Positions 32,671-41,356 are shown, numbered from the stretch's first letter. The stretch: DNA of 64,000 nucleotides from Myxococcales bacterium (GCA_016706545.1 JADJJK010000014.1:62001-126000); one strand, 5' to 3'. The notes: a model not told the origin generated them from the letters alone. Program-made: numbers and translations.

Positions 32671-33087
32671 ATGAAGCTGCCGCTCCTTGTCCTGGCCCTC
32701 ATGCTTGGCGTTGCATCTTGCAAGGGCGAGTCGAAGCCTCAGGCCGCCGCCAGCGCGGCGCACATCGAGGAGATCAGCATCCAGGAGCTGGAGCAGCAGC
32801 TCGCAGCCGGCGCGTGTGTCCCGGTCGATGCCAACGGCGAGCCCACCCGCAAGCGCATGGGCACCATTCCGGGCGCGGTGCTGCTGACCGACTACGAGCT
32901 GTTCGCGGCAAGCGAGCTCCCCGCCGACAAGGCCAAGAGCCTGGTGTTCTACTGCGCCAACGAGTACTGCGACGCCTCGCACGAGGCCGCCAAGCGCGCG
33001 CGCCTGGCTGGCTACGCCAGCGTGAAGGTGTTGCCCTCGGGGATCGCGGGCTGGGTGAAGGCGCAGAAGCCTGTCACCAAGCTGTGA
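32671..33087 (+). CDS. rhodanese-like lipoprotein
   Basis: A 138-aa predicted lipoprotein: signal KLPLLVLALMLGVASC with the acylated Cys at residue 17. The mature part has a rhodanese-type fold (EEISIQELEQQLAAGACVPV, GTIPGAVLLTDYELF, SLVFYCANEYCDASHEAAKR, VKVLPSGIAGWVKAQKPV). The active-site Cys95 sits in YCANEYCD with a second Cys100, unlike classical CRxGxR loops, so a redox or persulfide role outside the cytoplasm is possible. The ATG at 32671 is chosen because a lipoprotein signal begins exactly there, although the frame is open far upstream into the HNH gene. Confidence 0.8.
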   Translation: MKLPLLVLALMLGVASCKGESKPQAAASAAHIEEISIQELEQQLAAGACVPVDANGEPTRKRMGTIPGAVLLTDYELFAASELPADKAKSLVFYCANEYCDASHEAAKRARLAGYASVKVLPSGIAGWVKAQKPVTKL

Positions 33088-33143
33088 TCCGCGGCGGCCG
33101 GCGCAGACGGCGCGGACGCCGCGCGCGGCTCACCTGAGCAGGT

Positions 33144-34130
33144 TCACGACAGGGTCCGCGCGAGCCCATCCGCCAGCGAGGTCTCGGCGCGGACGCCAAG
33201 CTCCTGGTGCATCCGCTCAACCAGCGCCTGAGACTGCAAGATCTCTCCGGCCCGCGCCGGGAGATGGCGGATCGCCGAGCGCCCGCCGCAGAGCTCCACG
33301 ACGATCGCGGCGAGCTCCTTGATCGCGATGGTGCGCCCCGTGCCGATGTTGATGGGCGCGGTGCCGCGCGAGCTGGAGGCCGCCGCCACGATGGCGCGCG
33401 CGACGTCGGCGACGTAGACGAAATCGCGGGTCTGCTCACCGTCGCCGAAGATCGCCAGCTCCTTGCCAGCCCGGGCGCGGTCCGAGAAGATCGAGATCAC
33501 GCCGGAGTATGGGCTGGTGGGGTCCTGGCGCGGTCCGTAGACATTGAAGAAGCGCAGCGCCGCCCCGGCCACCCCATGCACCATCTGGTAGTACGCGAGG
33601 GCGAGCTCGGAGGCGTACTTGTCGATCCCGTATGGGGACAGCGGCTGGATCGGCGACGACTCGGCGACTGGCAGCGCGGCGCCGTCGCCGTAGACCGCGG
33701 CCGACGAGGCGAACACGACCTTCTCCACGCCCATGGCGCGGGCATATTCGAGCACATGCAGCGTGCCGCCGTAGTTTGTCTGCATGTCGACCAGCGGGTT
33801 GGCCACCGAGTGAACCACCGAAACCTGCGCCGCCAGGTGGATGATCTGGCCGACCGGGCCGTACTTGGCGGTCAGCGGCGCGAGCGCGGCGAAGATGCCA
33901 TGCCCGATATCGGTCACCACCACCTCCAGCGCCGGCGAGGTGCCGCTCAGCGAGTGCTGGGGCTCAGCCCAGCGCGCCAGGTTGGACCGCCGGCCGGTGC
34001 TGAAGTTGTCGAGCACCACGACGCGGCGCCCGCGCTCGATCAGCAGATCTACGGTGTGCGAGCCGATGAAGCCGGCCCCGCCGGTGACGACGACCAGCCG
34101 GTTGTCGGTCGTGCTATCGCTGCTAGACAT
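33144..34130 (-). CDS. NAD-dependent nucleotide-sugar epimerase (GalE-like)
   Basis: A 328-aa extended short-chain dehydrogenase. The NAD-binding motif is VVTGGAGFIGSHTVD at the N-terminus; the catalytic residues are Ser in VVFASSAAVYGDG and the Y-x3-K pair in SPYGIDKYASELALA; later NVYGPRQDP and NIGTGRTIAIKEL are typical of UDP-glucose or UDP-glucuronate 4-epimerases. The ATG at 34130 has AAGGAG 9 nt upstream, deciding the start over a longer frame. It is divergent from uridine kinase. It probably supplies activated sugars for surface polysaccharide; substrate not determined. Confidence 0.9.
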   Translation of the reverse strand: MSSSDSTTDNRLVVVTGGAGFIGSHTVDLLIERGRRVVVLDNFSTGRRSNLARWAEPQHSLSGTSPALEVVVTDIGHGIFAALAPLTAKYGPVGQIIHLAAQVSVVHSVANPLVDMQTNYGGTLHVLEYARAMGVEKVVFASSAAVYGDGAALPVAESSPIQPLSPYGIDKYASELALAYYQMVHGVAGAALRFFNVYGPRQDPTSPYSGVISIFSDRARAGKELAIFGDGEQTRDFVYVADVARAIVAAASSSRGTAPINIGTGRTIAIKELAAIVVELCGGRSAIRHLPARAGEILQSQALVERMHQELGVRAETSLADGLARTLS

Positions 34131-34333
34131 CAGGGACTCTCCTTGCGACGGCGTGAGCGTCGCCGACTGCCGCCGCGCGACGGAAGCGGTGCCAGCGCCG
34201 TCTCCGTCGCGACCTGCCCTTTTTGCCACGTTTCACGCCCCAGGTCCGCGACCACGAGCGACGATTTGCGCGCTGAGCAAGCGGTGACACGGCTTGCCTG
34301 GCCAACAGGTGGCATGCGATAGCTTGGGCCGCC

Positions 34334-35023
34334 GTGCCCCCGCTAGCCTCGCCCCCGCCTCGTCCCCTGGTGATCGGTATCGCCGGAGGCACCGGCTCGG
34401 GCAAGACCACCGTGGCGCACAAGCTGGCGGCGGCCATGCCGCCGGGGCGCTGCGCGCACATCGACCATGACTCGTACTACCGCGACCAGGGCCACCTGAC
34501 GCCGGAAGAGCGGGCGGCCATCAACTACGACCACCCCGACTCGCTCGAGAGCACCTTGCTCGCGGAGCACCTGAGCCTCTTGCGCCAGCGCCAGGCGGTC
34601 GAGGTCCCGGTCTACGACTTCGTCACCCACACGCGCGCCACCAAGACCCGGCCAGTTGCCCCCGCGGCGGTGCTCATCGTCGAGGGGATCCTGGTGTTCG
34701 CCGAGGAGTCGCTGCGCCAGCAGATGGACATCAAGATCTTCGTGGACACCGACGCCGATATCCGGTTGATGCGCCGGATCCGCCGCGATCTGGAGCAGCG
34801 CGGCCGCACCTTCACCTCCGTGCGCGACCAGTACTACAACTCGGTGCGCCCCATGCACCTGCAGTTCGTGGAGCCCTCCAAGCGCTTCGCCGACCTGATC
34901 GTCCCTGAAGGCGGCAACAACCACGTGGCGCTCGACGTGCTGCTCGGCCAGCTCGGCCGCGTCGCGTTCGGCTATGGCACCTGCACCTGCCCGCCCGGCG
35001 ACGTCCACCTGCCCGACGCCTGA
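34334..35023 (+). CDS. udk: uridine kinase
   Basis: A 229-aa P-loop kinase that phosphorylates uridine or cytidine to the monophosphate (pyrimidine salvage). Walker A is GIAGGTGSGKTTVA (residues 15-28), followed by HIDHDSYYRDQGHLTPEERA, NYDHPDSLES and VYDFVTHTRATKT (substrate binding), VLIVEGILVFAEESL (Walker B-like), and IRRDLEQRGRTFTSV (lid). The last 20 residues are Cys/Pro-rich and atypical. Start is GTG 34334. It is convergent with the CapK-like gene. Confidence 0.92.
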   Translation: MPPLASPPPRPLVIGIAGGTGSGKTTVAHKLAAAMPPGRCAHIDHDSYYRDQGHLTPEERAAINYDHPDSLESTLLAEHLSLLRQRQAVEVPVYDFVTHTRATKTRPVAPAAVLIVEGILVFAEESLRQQMDIKIFVDTDADIRLMRRIRRDLEQRGRTFTSVRDQYYNSVRPMHLQFVEPSKRFADLIVPEGGNNHVALDVLLGQLGRVAFGYGTCTCPPGDVHLPDA

Positions 35024-35051
35024 GCGCCGCCCTGCCCGAGCCAGAGACGAG

Positions 35052-36419
35052 CTACGACTCCACGACCACCAGCCGGCGCTTGCCCGCCGGGGTCAGCGGG
35101 ATGTCCTGCATGATCTCGATGTGAAACGGGCACCCCGGCAGGTACTTGGCCACGAAGTCCCGCGCGATCTTCTCGGACGCTGGATCCAGCCGATCTCCGC
35201 GAGGCACCAGGCGCAGCACCACCGTGCGGTCACGCCGCTGTACCACCTGGAACTGGGTGGCGGCGGACGCCAGCGGCACAAACAAGATGCTGAACAGCAA
35301 GCCGCTGACCGCGCGCCCCTGGCCGTCGTGCAGGGTCTCTGCCACCCGCCCCTCGATGGGGCCGATGCGGGTCAGCTTGCGCCCGCACTTGCACGTCTCC
35401 GGCCCGCGAGCCACCGCGAGATCTCCGGTCACGTAGCGGATGATCGGGTTGGCCAGGTTGTGCAGATCGGTGACCACCACCTCGCCGCTCTCGCCGGGCT
35501 CGGCGGCGCGCACCGTGCCGTCCGCCTCGCGGACGACGATCTCGACGATCATCGTCTCCATCGAGGTGTGCATGCCATCGTGATGCTCGCACTCGGCGCC
35601 GATCAGCATGACCTCGCGGCAACCGTAGGTCTCGAACGCAGGACCAAACGCTTCCTCCATCGCCGCCCGATCATGGGGCAGCAGGCGCTCGGCGCCGCAC
35701 AAAACCGGGATCGGGTCCCAGGTGCGCAGCCGATGCTCGTTGACGAAGCGCGCCAGCGCCGCCGCGCCCTGGCTGTACGCGACGATGACCTCGGGGCGAA
35801 ACTTGCGCAGCGCGGAGATCGCCGCGGCCAGCGCCTCGTCGCCGCGGGGCGAGCTATCGACGTAGAGGTCGCGCTTGATCCGGTGATCGACCTCGGCCTT
35901 GAACTTGGCCCAGCGCGGCGTGGTCGCCAGCGCGCCTGCCCAGTAGTGCATGGCTCGCATGCCGATGCGGTACCCGGCCCAGCCATAGCCGCGCCAGCGC
36001 GAGCCGTCGCGGAAGTGGCGAGACTCCGCGTTGTACGCCACCACCATGGGCCGCCCGGTGGTGCCGCTCGACGCCTTGCGGACCGCCACACCTGGCGGCG
36101 CGTCAGCCATTCGCTCGTCGAACGAGCTCTGCGCCAGATCGCGGGTGAGCAGCGGGATCTGACTCAGATCGTGCACGCTATGCATGCGCTCGATCGAGAT
36201 CCCGTGCTCATCGAACAGCTTGCGATAGTACGAGGTATGGCGATATGCGTGTCGAAGGAGCCGGCGCAGGTACCCAAGCTGGAGGTCACGTAGCTGGTCA
36301 AGCGACCACCACTGCGTGGCCTCGAGGTGACGCACCAAGGCGACGGTCGGCCGCCCGCGCGCCGCCTCGAAGGCGGGGAACAAGAACCGGCCAAGCAGCG
36401 TCCCGTAAAGGTCGAACAT
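35052..36419 (-). CDS. CapK/PaaK-like adenylate-forming ligase
   Basis: A 455-aa member of the phenylacetate-CoA-ligase-like branch of the AMP-forming superfamily, the branch often called CapK in polysaccharide loci. ATP-binding motif: RKASSGTTGRPMVVAYN. Further landmarks: WRGYGWAGYRIGMRAMHYWA, ETYGCREVMLIGAECE (adenylate-binding), LANPIIRYVTGDLAV, and a Cys-rich CKCGRKLTRIG before the C-terminal domain, ending IPLTPAGKRRLVV with the catalytic Lys of the second half-reaction. It is divergent from the deacetylase-like gene (32 bp between starts). Likely activates an acyl or amino-acid group for envelope polymers (inference); CoA as acceptor is not shown. Confidence 0.85.
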   Translation of the reverse strand: MFDLYGTLLGRFLFPAFEAARGRPTVALVRHLEATQWWSLDQLRDLQLGYLRRLLRHAYRHTSYYRKLFDEHGISIERMHSVHDLSQIPLLTRDLAQSSFDERMADAPPGVAVRKASSGTTGRPMVVAYNAESRHFRDGSRWRGYGWAGYRIGMRAMHYWAGALATTPRWAKFKAEVDHRIKRDLYVDSSPRGDEALAAAISALRKFRPEVIVAYSQGAAALARFVNEHRLRTWDPIPVLCGAERLLPHDRAAMEEAFGPAFETYGCREVMLIGAECEHHDGMHTSMETMIVEIVVREADGTVRAAEPGESGEVVVTDLHNLANPIIRYVTGDLAVARGPETCKCGRKLTRIGPIEGRVAETLHDGQGRAVSGLLFSILFVPLASAATQFQVVQRRDRTVVLRLVPRGDRLDPASEKIARDFVAKYLPGCPFHIEIMQDIPLTPAGKRRLVVVES

Positions 36420-36451
36420 TGGCCCCTTTCCGTTCTAACATCCTCTCCATC

Positions 36452-37561
36452 GTGTTGTCGCGGCTGCGCCGAAAGAACCTCCACAACTGGATCCCGGACT
36501 ACCTGCGCCACCTGGGGCGCCGCATGGTGAGCGAGCGCACGAGCGGACGCAGACATGTGTTGTTCGCGCTCTGCGATCACTACGAGCCGCTGTGGGGAAA
36601 GACCAGCGTTGACGTTGGCCGCCAGCGGGTGGATCGCTGGGCCACCGGCTATCCGCAGATGGCTCGGCAGTTCCTCGATTCCCACGGCCGGCCGCCGCGT
36701 CATTCGTTCTTCTTCCCGGGCGAGGAGTACCAGCCGCACTTCCTGGACCGGCTGGGCGAGCTGACGGCCGGCGGCTTTGGCGAAGTGGAGGTCCACCTCC
36801 ATCACGATGGGGACACCCGCGAGACCCTCGGCGCCACCCTGCGGGAGCACCTGAGCACCTTCGCCAAGCACGGCCACTTGTCGCGAGATCCGGCCACGGG
36901 TAAGCCTTTGTGGGCGTTCATCCACGGAAACTGGAGCCTGGCCAACAGCCGGCCCGATGGTCGGTGGTGCGGCGTAGATGACGAGCTGCCGCTCCTGTTC
37001 GAGCTCGGCTGCTACGCGGACTTCACGTATCCCTCTGCGCCCGATCCTTGTCAGCCCAACCAGGTCAACAAGCTGTACTGGCCGACCGGCGACCTCAACG
37101 CCCGCAAGTGCTTCGAGCATGGCGAGGCCGCGCGCGTGGGCAAGCACTACAATGACCGGCTGCTCATGGTCACCGGCCCGCTGGCGCTGGTCCGCAAGGG
37201 CAAGGGCCTGCGGATCGAGAACGGCGCGCTGACCGGGGACGATCCGCCGAGCGCCGCGCGCGTGGAGAGCTGGATCGCGCAGAACATCCACGTCCTCGAC
37301 CGCCCGGAGTGGATCTTCGTCAAGGTCCACACCCACGGCGCCATCGAGGGCACGGCGGACTCCTTGCTTGGCAAGGACGGCGTGGCCATGCACGAGGCGC
37401 TGGCCCGATGCTGTTACGCTCAGAACCTCCAGCTACACTACGTCACGGCGCGCGAGCTGTACAACGTGGCGCGGGCCGCGATGGACGGGAAGTCTGGCGA
37501 CCCCGCTGGCTACTACGACTACCTGGTGCCGCCGCCGCCGATCGCGAGCGCTGGCGCCTGA
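36452..37561 (+). CDS. polysaccharide-deacetylase-like hypothetical protein
   Basis: A 369-aa protein with features of the NodB-like deacetylase fold but without a confident match: VLFALCDHYEPLWG at residues 31-45 (acidic metal-site type motif), VEVHLHHDGDTRETL, WAFIHGNWSLANS, and near the C-terminus FVKVHTHGAIEGTADSLLG. The His/Asp positions could form a metal site. The GTG at 36452 is chosen because the frame upstream lies in the divergent CapK-like promoter region; ATG 36524 is an alternative. Shared promoter region with the CapK-like ligase suggests a joint role in surface glycan modification (inference). Confidence 0.72.
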   Translation: MLSRLRRKNLHNWIPDYLRHLGRRMVSERTSGRRHVLFALCDHYEPLWGKTSVDVGRQRVDRWATGYPQMARQFLDSHGRPPRHSFFFPGEEYQPHFLDRLGELTAGGFGEVEVHLHHDGDTRETLGATLREHLSTFAKHGHLSRDPATGKPLWAFIHGNWSLANSRPDGRWCGVDDELPLLFELGCYADFTYPSAPDPCQPNQVNKLYWPTGDLNARKCFEHGEAARVGKHYNDRLLMVTGPLALVRKGKGLRIENGALTGDDPPSAARVESWIAQNIHVLDRPEWIFVKVHTHGAIEGTADSLLGKDGVAMHEALARCCYAQNLQLHYVTARELYNVARAAMDGKSGDPAGYYDYLVPPPPIASAGA

Positions 37562-37639
37562 ACGATCAGGCGCCTGAGCGGCGCCTGAGCGGCGGCCTGC
37601 GCGAGCGCCCGAACGGGCCGCTGATCGAGACGCCCAGCT

Positions 37640-38596
37640 TCAGTGCTTGCCGGCCACCGGCGCCACCGTCGGACCAGCGGCTACGCGCTGGCGCTTGGGC
37701 GCCACCACCTGATCGCGCACGTGCGCCGGGACCCCTTGGACGTCCCAGACCAGCCGGAGCTGCTGCAGCAGCAACAGCACGTAGTACGAGATGTCGATCT
37801 CCCACCAGTAGAAGCCCTGCCGAGCGGAGCGCTGATAGTGGTGGTGGTTGTTGTGCCACCCCTCGCCCAAGGTCAGGATCGCGAGGAAGAAGTTGTTGCG
37901 CGACGTATCCGTGGTCTCGTACCGGCGGTTTCCCCAGACGTGGCACAGCGAGTTGATGAAGAACGTGCAGTGCCACAGGAGCACCGTGGCGACGAAGTAG
38001 CCCCAGATGAGGCCGGTCATGCCACCGAGGAAGTAGAAGACGAAGCCATACGCCACGGCCAGGATCATCTCGTGGCGGTCAAGCCAGCGCAGCTCAGGGA
38101 ACGCCGCCAGATCCTTGACCCTGTCGGTCTCGGTGGCGCGGTACTTGTGCGCCAGGATCCAGATCATGTGCGACCACCAGAAGCCGCGGCGCACCGGCGA
38201 GTGGACATCGAGCTCGTCGTCGGAGTGCTTGTGATGCCAGCGGTGGTGAGCCGCCCACCACATGGGTCCCTTTTGCACCACGCTGGCGCCGAGCAGCGCC
38301 AGCACGAACTGAAACCAGCGACTGGTCTTGTACGCGCGGTGCGAGAAGTACCGGTGGTAGACGCCGGTGACGAAGAACATCCGCACCGCGTAGCTGCCAA
38401 GGAACCAGGCCAGCGCGGTGGTGCTGAACCCAACCCAGATGGCGCCGGCGAGGGCGGCGGCGTGAACAGCCCAAAAAGGCAGGTTCTCTCGCCAGCGCAG
38501 CTCCTCGTCGTTGAAGGCAGCGCCAGAGCCCGCGACGAAACCTGCTTCGGGGGGCAAAGCCGGGTCGGTGCCCGTTGAGCTTGCTGAGGAAGTCAT
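37640..38596 (-). CDS. acyl-lipid/acyl-CoA delta-9 type fatty acid desaturase
   Basis: A 318-aa membrane di-iron desaturase that introduces a cis double bond into fatty acyl chains. The three histidine boxes are present and in order: HRYFSHRAYKTSRWF, HHRWHHKHSDDELDVHSP, and GEGWHNNHHHYQRSA, separated by four hydrophobic helices. The length and the box sequences match bacterial stearoyl-CoA-type enzymes. It stands alone, in tail-to-tail orientation with the deacetylase-like gene. It should adjust membrane fluidity (family knowledge). Confidence 0.93.
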   Translation of the reverse strand: MTSSASSTGTDPALPPEAGFVAGSGAAFNDEELRWRENLPFWAVHAAALAGAIWVGFSTTALAWFLGSYAVRMFFVTGVYHRYFSHRAYKTSRWFQFVLALLGASVVQKGPMWWAAHHRWHHKHSDDELDVHSPVRRGFWWSHMIWILAHKYRATETDRVKDLAAFPELRWLDRHEMILAVAYGFVFYFLGGMTGLIWGYFVATVLLWHCTFFINSLCHVWGNRRYETTDTSRNNFFLAILTLGEGWHNNHHHYQRSARQGFYWWEIDISYYVLLLLQQLRLVWDVQGVPAHVRDQVVAPKRQRVAAGPTVAPVAGKH

Positions 38597-38842
38597 GGGG
38601 GCAAGCTACGCCTCCCTGTGTCGGGAGAGACCCATCTCCCTGTCATCATTGCGGAAGACGTTGCGACCAGGTTGTGACAGAACCATGACTGAGCCGGTGG
38701 ATGTCTGATGCGGCGGGCGTCCGCCCAGGCCCTCCCCCGGTGGGGCCACGAGGGCCGCCGGGTGCAGCAATCTGAACGGCCGGGCCTTTCCTGACCAAGC
38801 TGGGGCTATCACCAGGAAACTGCTCAAGGTATATTCGGGCGG

Positions 38843-40678
38843 GTGACGATCCCGGCGGGCACGCTGGTACCGCGCGATGCCAGAGACTTCGGCCGCTACG
38901 AGCTGATTGCAAAGCTCGCCACCGGTGGCATGGCGGAGATCTATCTTGCGCGCAGGCAGGGGTCGTCCAAGCGCGAGGTCTCCGTGCTCAAGCGGATCCT
39001 TCCGCACCTGGCAGAAGACGAGCACTTCGTCACCATGTTCCGGGACGAGGCGGAGCTGGCGTCCAAGCTCCTACATCCCAACGTGTGCCGGGTGGACGCG
39101 CTCGATCACCACGCCGGCACGTGGTTCATCGAGATGGAGTACCTGCACGGCATCGCGCTGTCGCGGATCATGACCCAGCTCGCGAAGATGAACAAAATGC
39201 TAGATCCGCGGATCGTCACCGGGATCATCGTCCAGGCGTGCGAGGGGTTGCACCACGCCCACGAGCTGCGCGGCCCCGACGACCAGCTCCTCAACGTGGT
39301 CCACCGCGACGTGTCGCCGCCGAACATCATGCTCACCGACACCGGCGTGGTGAAGCTGCTCGACTTCGGCATCGCCAAGGCGCGCGGCGCCAACTCCAAG
39401 ACCCGCACCGGCACGGTGAAGGGCAAGAACGCCTATATGTCGCCGGAGCAGATCCTCGGGCGGCCGCTGGACCGGCGCAGCGACATCTTCGCGCTTGGCA
39501 CCGTGATGTACGAGATGCTGGCGATCAAGCGGCTGTTCCAGCGCGACTCTGATTTCCTCACGTTCAAGGCCATCACCGAGGAGCCGATCCCCGATATCAA
39601 GGAGCGGCGACCGGACCTGGCGCCCGCGCTGCGCTCGGTGATCACGCAGGCGCTGGCGCGCGATCCGCATGGTCGCTTCGGCAGCGCCAAGACCTTCGCC
39701 GACGCGATCCGCGCCGCCATGGGCCCGCTGGGCGGGCCAGCCACCAGGTCGGAGCTGTCGAAGTTCTTGGCCACGGACTTCTCCGACGAGCTCGCGTCCC
39801 GCGCCGAGATCCTCGCCGCGGCCAACGAGGGGGCGGCCCCGGTGGCCATCGGCCATGAGCCCACCGGGCGGCTGCCGGCGCCAAGCACCCCGCCGCCCAA
39901 GACGCCGGTGCCGAGCGCCGGCGCGGCGGGTTCCGCCGGCGCAGCGCCGGCCTCAGCGCCGATCGCCGCTCCGGGCGCCGCGCCGGTGATGCGCGCGGCT
40001 CGCCCGACCGGGCCGGTGCCCAACTGGCCGCCGACCGCGAACCTGGAGCCAGTCGACGGCGAGCTGGAGCCACGCACGTCCTCGCCGTCCGATGCGTCGA
40101 ACCTGGCGCCCTCGCCGACGTCGGTGCCGACGATGATCATCAAGGACAGCACCGTCCCGGTCTCCGCTGGCGGCATCGAGCTAGCGACGCTCGCCGCCAG
40201 CGGAGACGGCGGCACGGATCTGCTGCGCGCCTACCGTCGACGGAGCCTGCTTCGCTTCCTGCTGGTGGGCGGGGTCATCGCGCTCTTGGTGATGATCGGC
40301 GTGTGGTGGACCTCTCGGCCGTCTCCGGATGCGCCTGACGACCGCAGGCCTCCGGACCGACTCCCGGTGCTCACCGAGGACGCGGCGCGCGACGCCGGGG
40401 CCGTGGACGCGGGACGCCCGCCGGTCATGCCGCTGGACGCAGGGCTCACCAGAGACCAGATCATCGCGATGTCGAAGTACGGCCGCTACAGCGTGGACGC
40501 CTCGCCGGCGGCCGCCGTGTTCATCGGCGAGAAGAAGGCCGGAGATACCCCGCTTGTGGACTATCAGCTCCCGCCGGGCATCCACCAGGTGCGACTGGTC
40601 TCGGGCAAGAAGGTCAAGCGCTTCGAGATCACCGTGCTGGGCGGCCAGAGCACCAATGACGGCTTGATCGAGTGGTAG
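38843..40678 (+). CDS. membrane Ser/Thr protein kinase with C-terminal PEGA-like domain
   Basis: A 611-aa kinase. Residues 17-290: Hanks-type catalytic domain with YELIAKLATGGMAEIYLARR (glycine loop), VSVLKRI (catalytic Lys), VVHRDVSPPNIMLTDTG (catalytic loop, the variant typical of myxobacteria), LLDFGIAKA and AYMSPEQILG. Residues 330-450 are a Pro/Ala-rich linker. One transmembrane helix, LLRFLLVGGVIALLVMIGVW, lies near residue 475. The extracytoplasmic C-terminus ends in a PEGA-like beta domain (YSVDASPAAAVFIGEKKAG ... PLVDYQLPPGIHQVRLVSG). GTG start, directly at the domain's N-terminus. Input signal and targets unknown. Confidence 0.92.
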   Translation: MTIPAGTLVPRDARDFGRYELIAKLATGGMAEIYLARRQGSSKREVSVLKRILPHLAEDEHFVTMFRDEAELASKLLHPNVCRVDALDHHAGTWFIEMEYLHGIALSRIMTQLAKMNKMLDPRIVTGIIVQACEGLHHAHELRGPDDQLLNVVHRDVSPPNIMLTDTGVVKLLDFGIAKARGANSKTRTGTVKGKNAYMSPEQILGRPLDRRSDIFALGTVMYEMLAIKRLFQRDSDFLTFKAITEEPIPDIKERRPDLAPALRSVITQALARDPHGRFGSAKTFADAIRAAMGPLGGPATRSELSKFLATDFSDELASRAEILAAANEGAAPVAIGHEPTGRLPAPSTPPPKTPVPSAGAAGSAGAAPASAPIAAPGAAPVMRAARPTGPVPNWPPTANLEPVDGELEPRTSSPSDASNLAPSPTSVPTMIIKDSTVPVSAGGIELATLAASGDGGTDLLRAYRRRSLLRFLLVGGVIALLVMIGVWWTSRPSPDAPDDRRPPDRLPVLTEDAARDAGAVDAGRPPVMPLDAGLTRDQIIAMSKYGRYSVDASPAAAVFIGEKKAGDTPLVDYQLPPGIHQVRLVSGKKVKRFEITVLGGQSTNDGLIEW

Positions 40679-40788
40679 CGCGGAAGCGGTCGCGCGAAAG
40701 CGAGAGCACGGAAGCAGGAGCGCGGGGACGTCCCTGGGCGCTCGACGCCGCCCGATGACCCGATGAGCTGCCTCGCAGCAATGGCAAA

Positions 40789-40814
40789 AGCCGCCGGTGA
40801 AGCTCACCGGCGGC
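40789..40814 (-). terminator. Rho-independent terminator for the micro-protein unit
   Basis: Perfect 10-bp stem CCGCCGGTGA / TCACCGGCGG (40791-40800 and 40804-40813) with a 3-nt loop, extended by one G-C pair. On the minus strand it is followed by TTTT, so it should end transcripts from the 44-aa gene; it may also work for the plus-strand kinase. Confidence 0.8.
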
Positions 40815-40923
40815 CTTGCGCTGTGTGTGTAGTTGTTGCGCGCGCAGCGCCCGATGTCGGGGGCTGCGCTGCGACGATGCGGCTGGTTGACCCGGCGATC
40901 CTGAAATCCCCGATCTCATCATC

Positions 40924-40950
40924 GAGATCAGCGAGATCCGCGAGATCCGC
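40924..40950. repeat. 9-bp tandem repeat (GAGATCCGC x3) next to an inverted GATCTC
   Basis: GAGATCAGC, GAGATCCGC, GAGATCCGC in a row; the first forms a 6-bp stem with GATCTC at 40912-40917. Possible protein-binding site or decayed terminator. Confidence 0.6.
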
Positions 40951-41029
40951 GGAAAATCGCGAGGCACCACCGACTGGATGGGACGCGACGTGCGCCCTCT
41001 ACCTCATGCGTAGTAGCGATCTGTCTTTG

Positions 41030-41164
41030 CTAGCGCTGAAACACGCCGGACGACCACGCCCACTGCAGGGTCACCAGCACCGCGAAGCACAGCCCAGCGA
41101 CGAACGCGCGATCCATATTGCGCATTCGAATCTGCCGGCGTGCAACTTGGTCAAGGCGATCCAT
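41030..41164 (-). CDS. 44-aa single-pass membrane micro-protein (paralogue of the gene upstream)
   Basis: A 44-codon frame starting MDRLDQVARRQIRMRNMDRA and ending in GVFQR, stop TAG. It has GGAGGAG 6 nt before ATG 41164. Residues 21-39 (FVAGLCFAVLVTLQWAWSS) form one hydrophobic helix, preceded by a basic amphipathic N-terminus, so an inner-membrane protein with cytoplasmic N-terminus is likely. It shares RQI-x2-R-x-MDRAF with the 54-aa protein 27 bp upstream. No known family was recognised. A terminator follows. Confidence 0.7.
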   Translation of the reverse strand: MDRLDQVARRQIRMRNMDRAFVAGLCFAVLVTLQWAWSSGVFQR

Positions 41165-41191
41165 GTAGCTCCTCCTCTCTGTCGATTGTCA

Positions 41192-41356
41192 TTACTTGAC
41201 GACGGTCTGCGTGACCGGCGCCGCTGCGGCGCTGACCGCCATCGCCACCGAGCTGACGCTCAGGGTGACGATCACGGCCAGGAAGCCCAAAAACGCGCGG
41301 TCCATCCACCGACCGGTGATCTGGCGCTGCGAGATTGTGGCGAGTTGCTTGCTCAT
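41192..41356 (-). CDS. 54-aa single-pass membrane micro-protein
   Basis: A 54-codon gene, MSKQLATISQRQITGRWMDR at the N-terminus, then one hydrophobic helix (AFLGFLAVIVTLSVSSVAMA) and a short Val/Thr-rich C-terminus ending TQTVVK. AAGGAG lies 8 nt before ATG 41356. Over 20 residues around RQI..R.MDRAF it matches the downstream 44-aa protein at 10 positions. Reading from upstream (41452) would add a Cys/Ala-rich segment with no ribosome site. No known family recognised; could be a membrane-targeting regulator, toxin or subunit. Confidence 0.72.
   Translation of the reverse strand: MSKQLATISQRQITGRWMDRAFLGFLAVIVTLSVSSVAMAVSAAAAPVTQTVVK

Larger units (their letters stand above)
40679..41029. 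other. intergenic region downstream of the kinase and of the micro-protein pair
   Basis: About 350 bases without a gene. It contains a strong hairpin with a T-run on the minus strand and a 9-bp tandem repeat, both listed separately. Confidence 0.6.

Noticed and set aside
29236..33087. A single 1283-codon gene spanning the repeat region, the HNH protein and the lipoprotein
   Set aside because: The first 490 residues are non-protein-like translated repeats, and a lipoprotein signal begins precisely at 32671; stop-free length is expected at this GC content.
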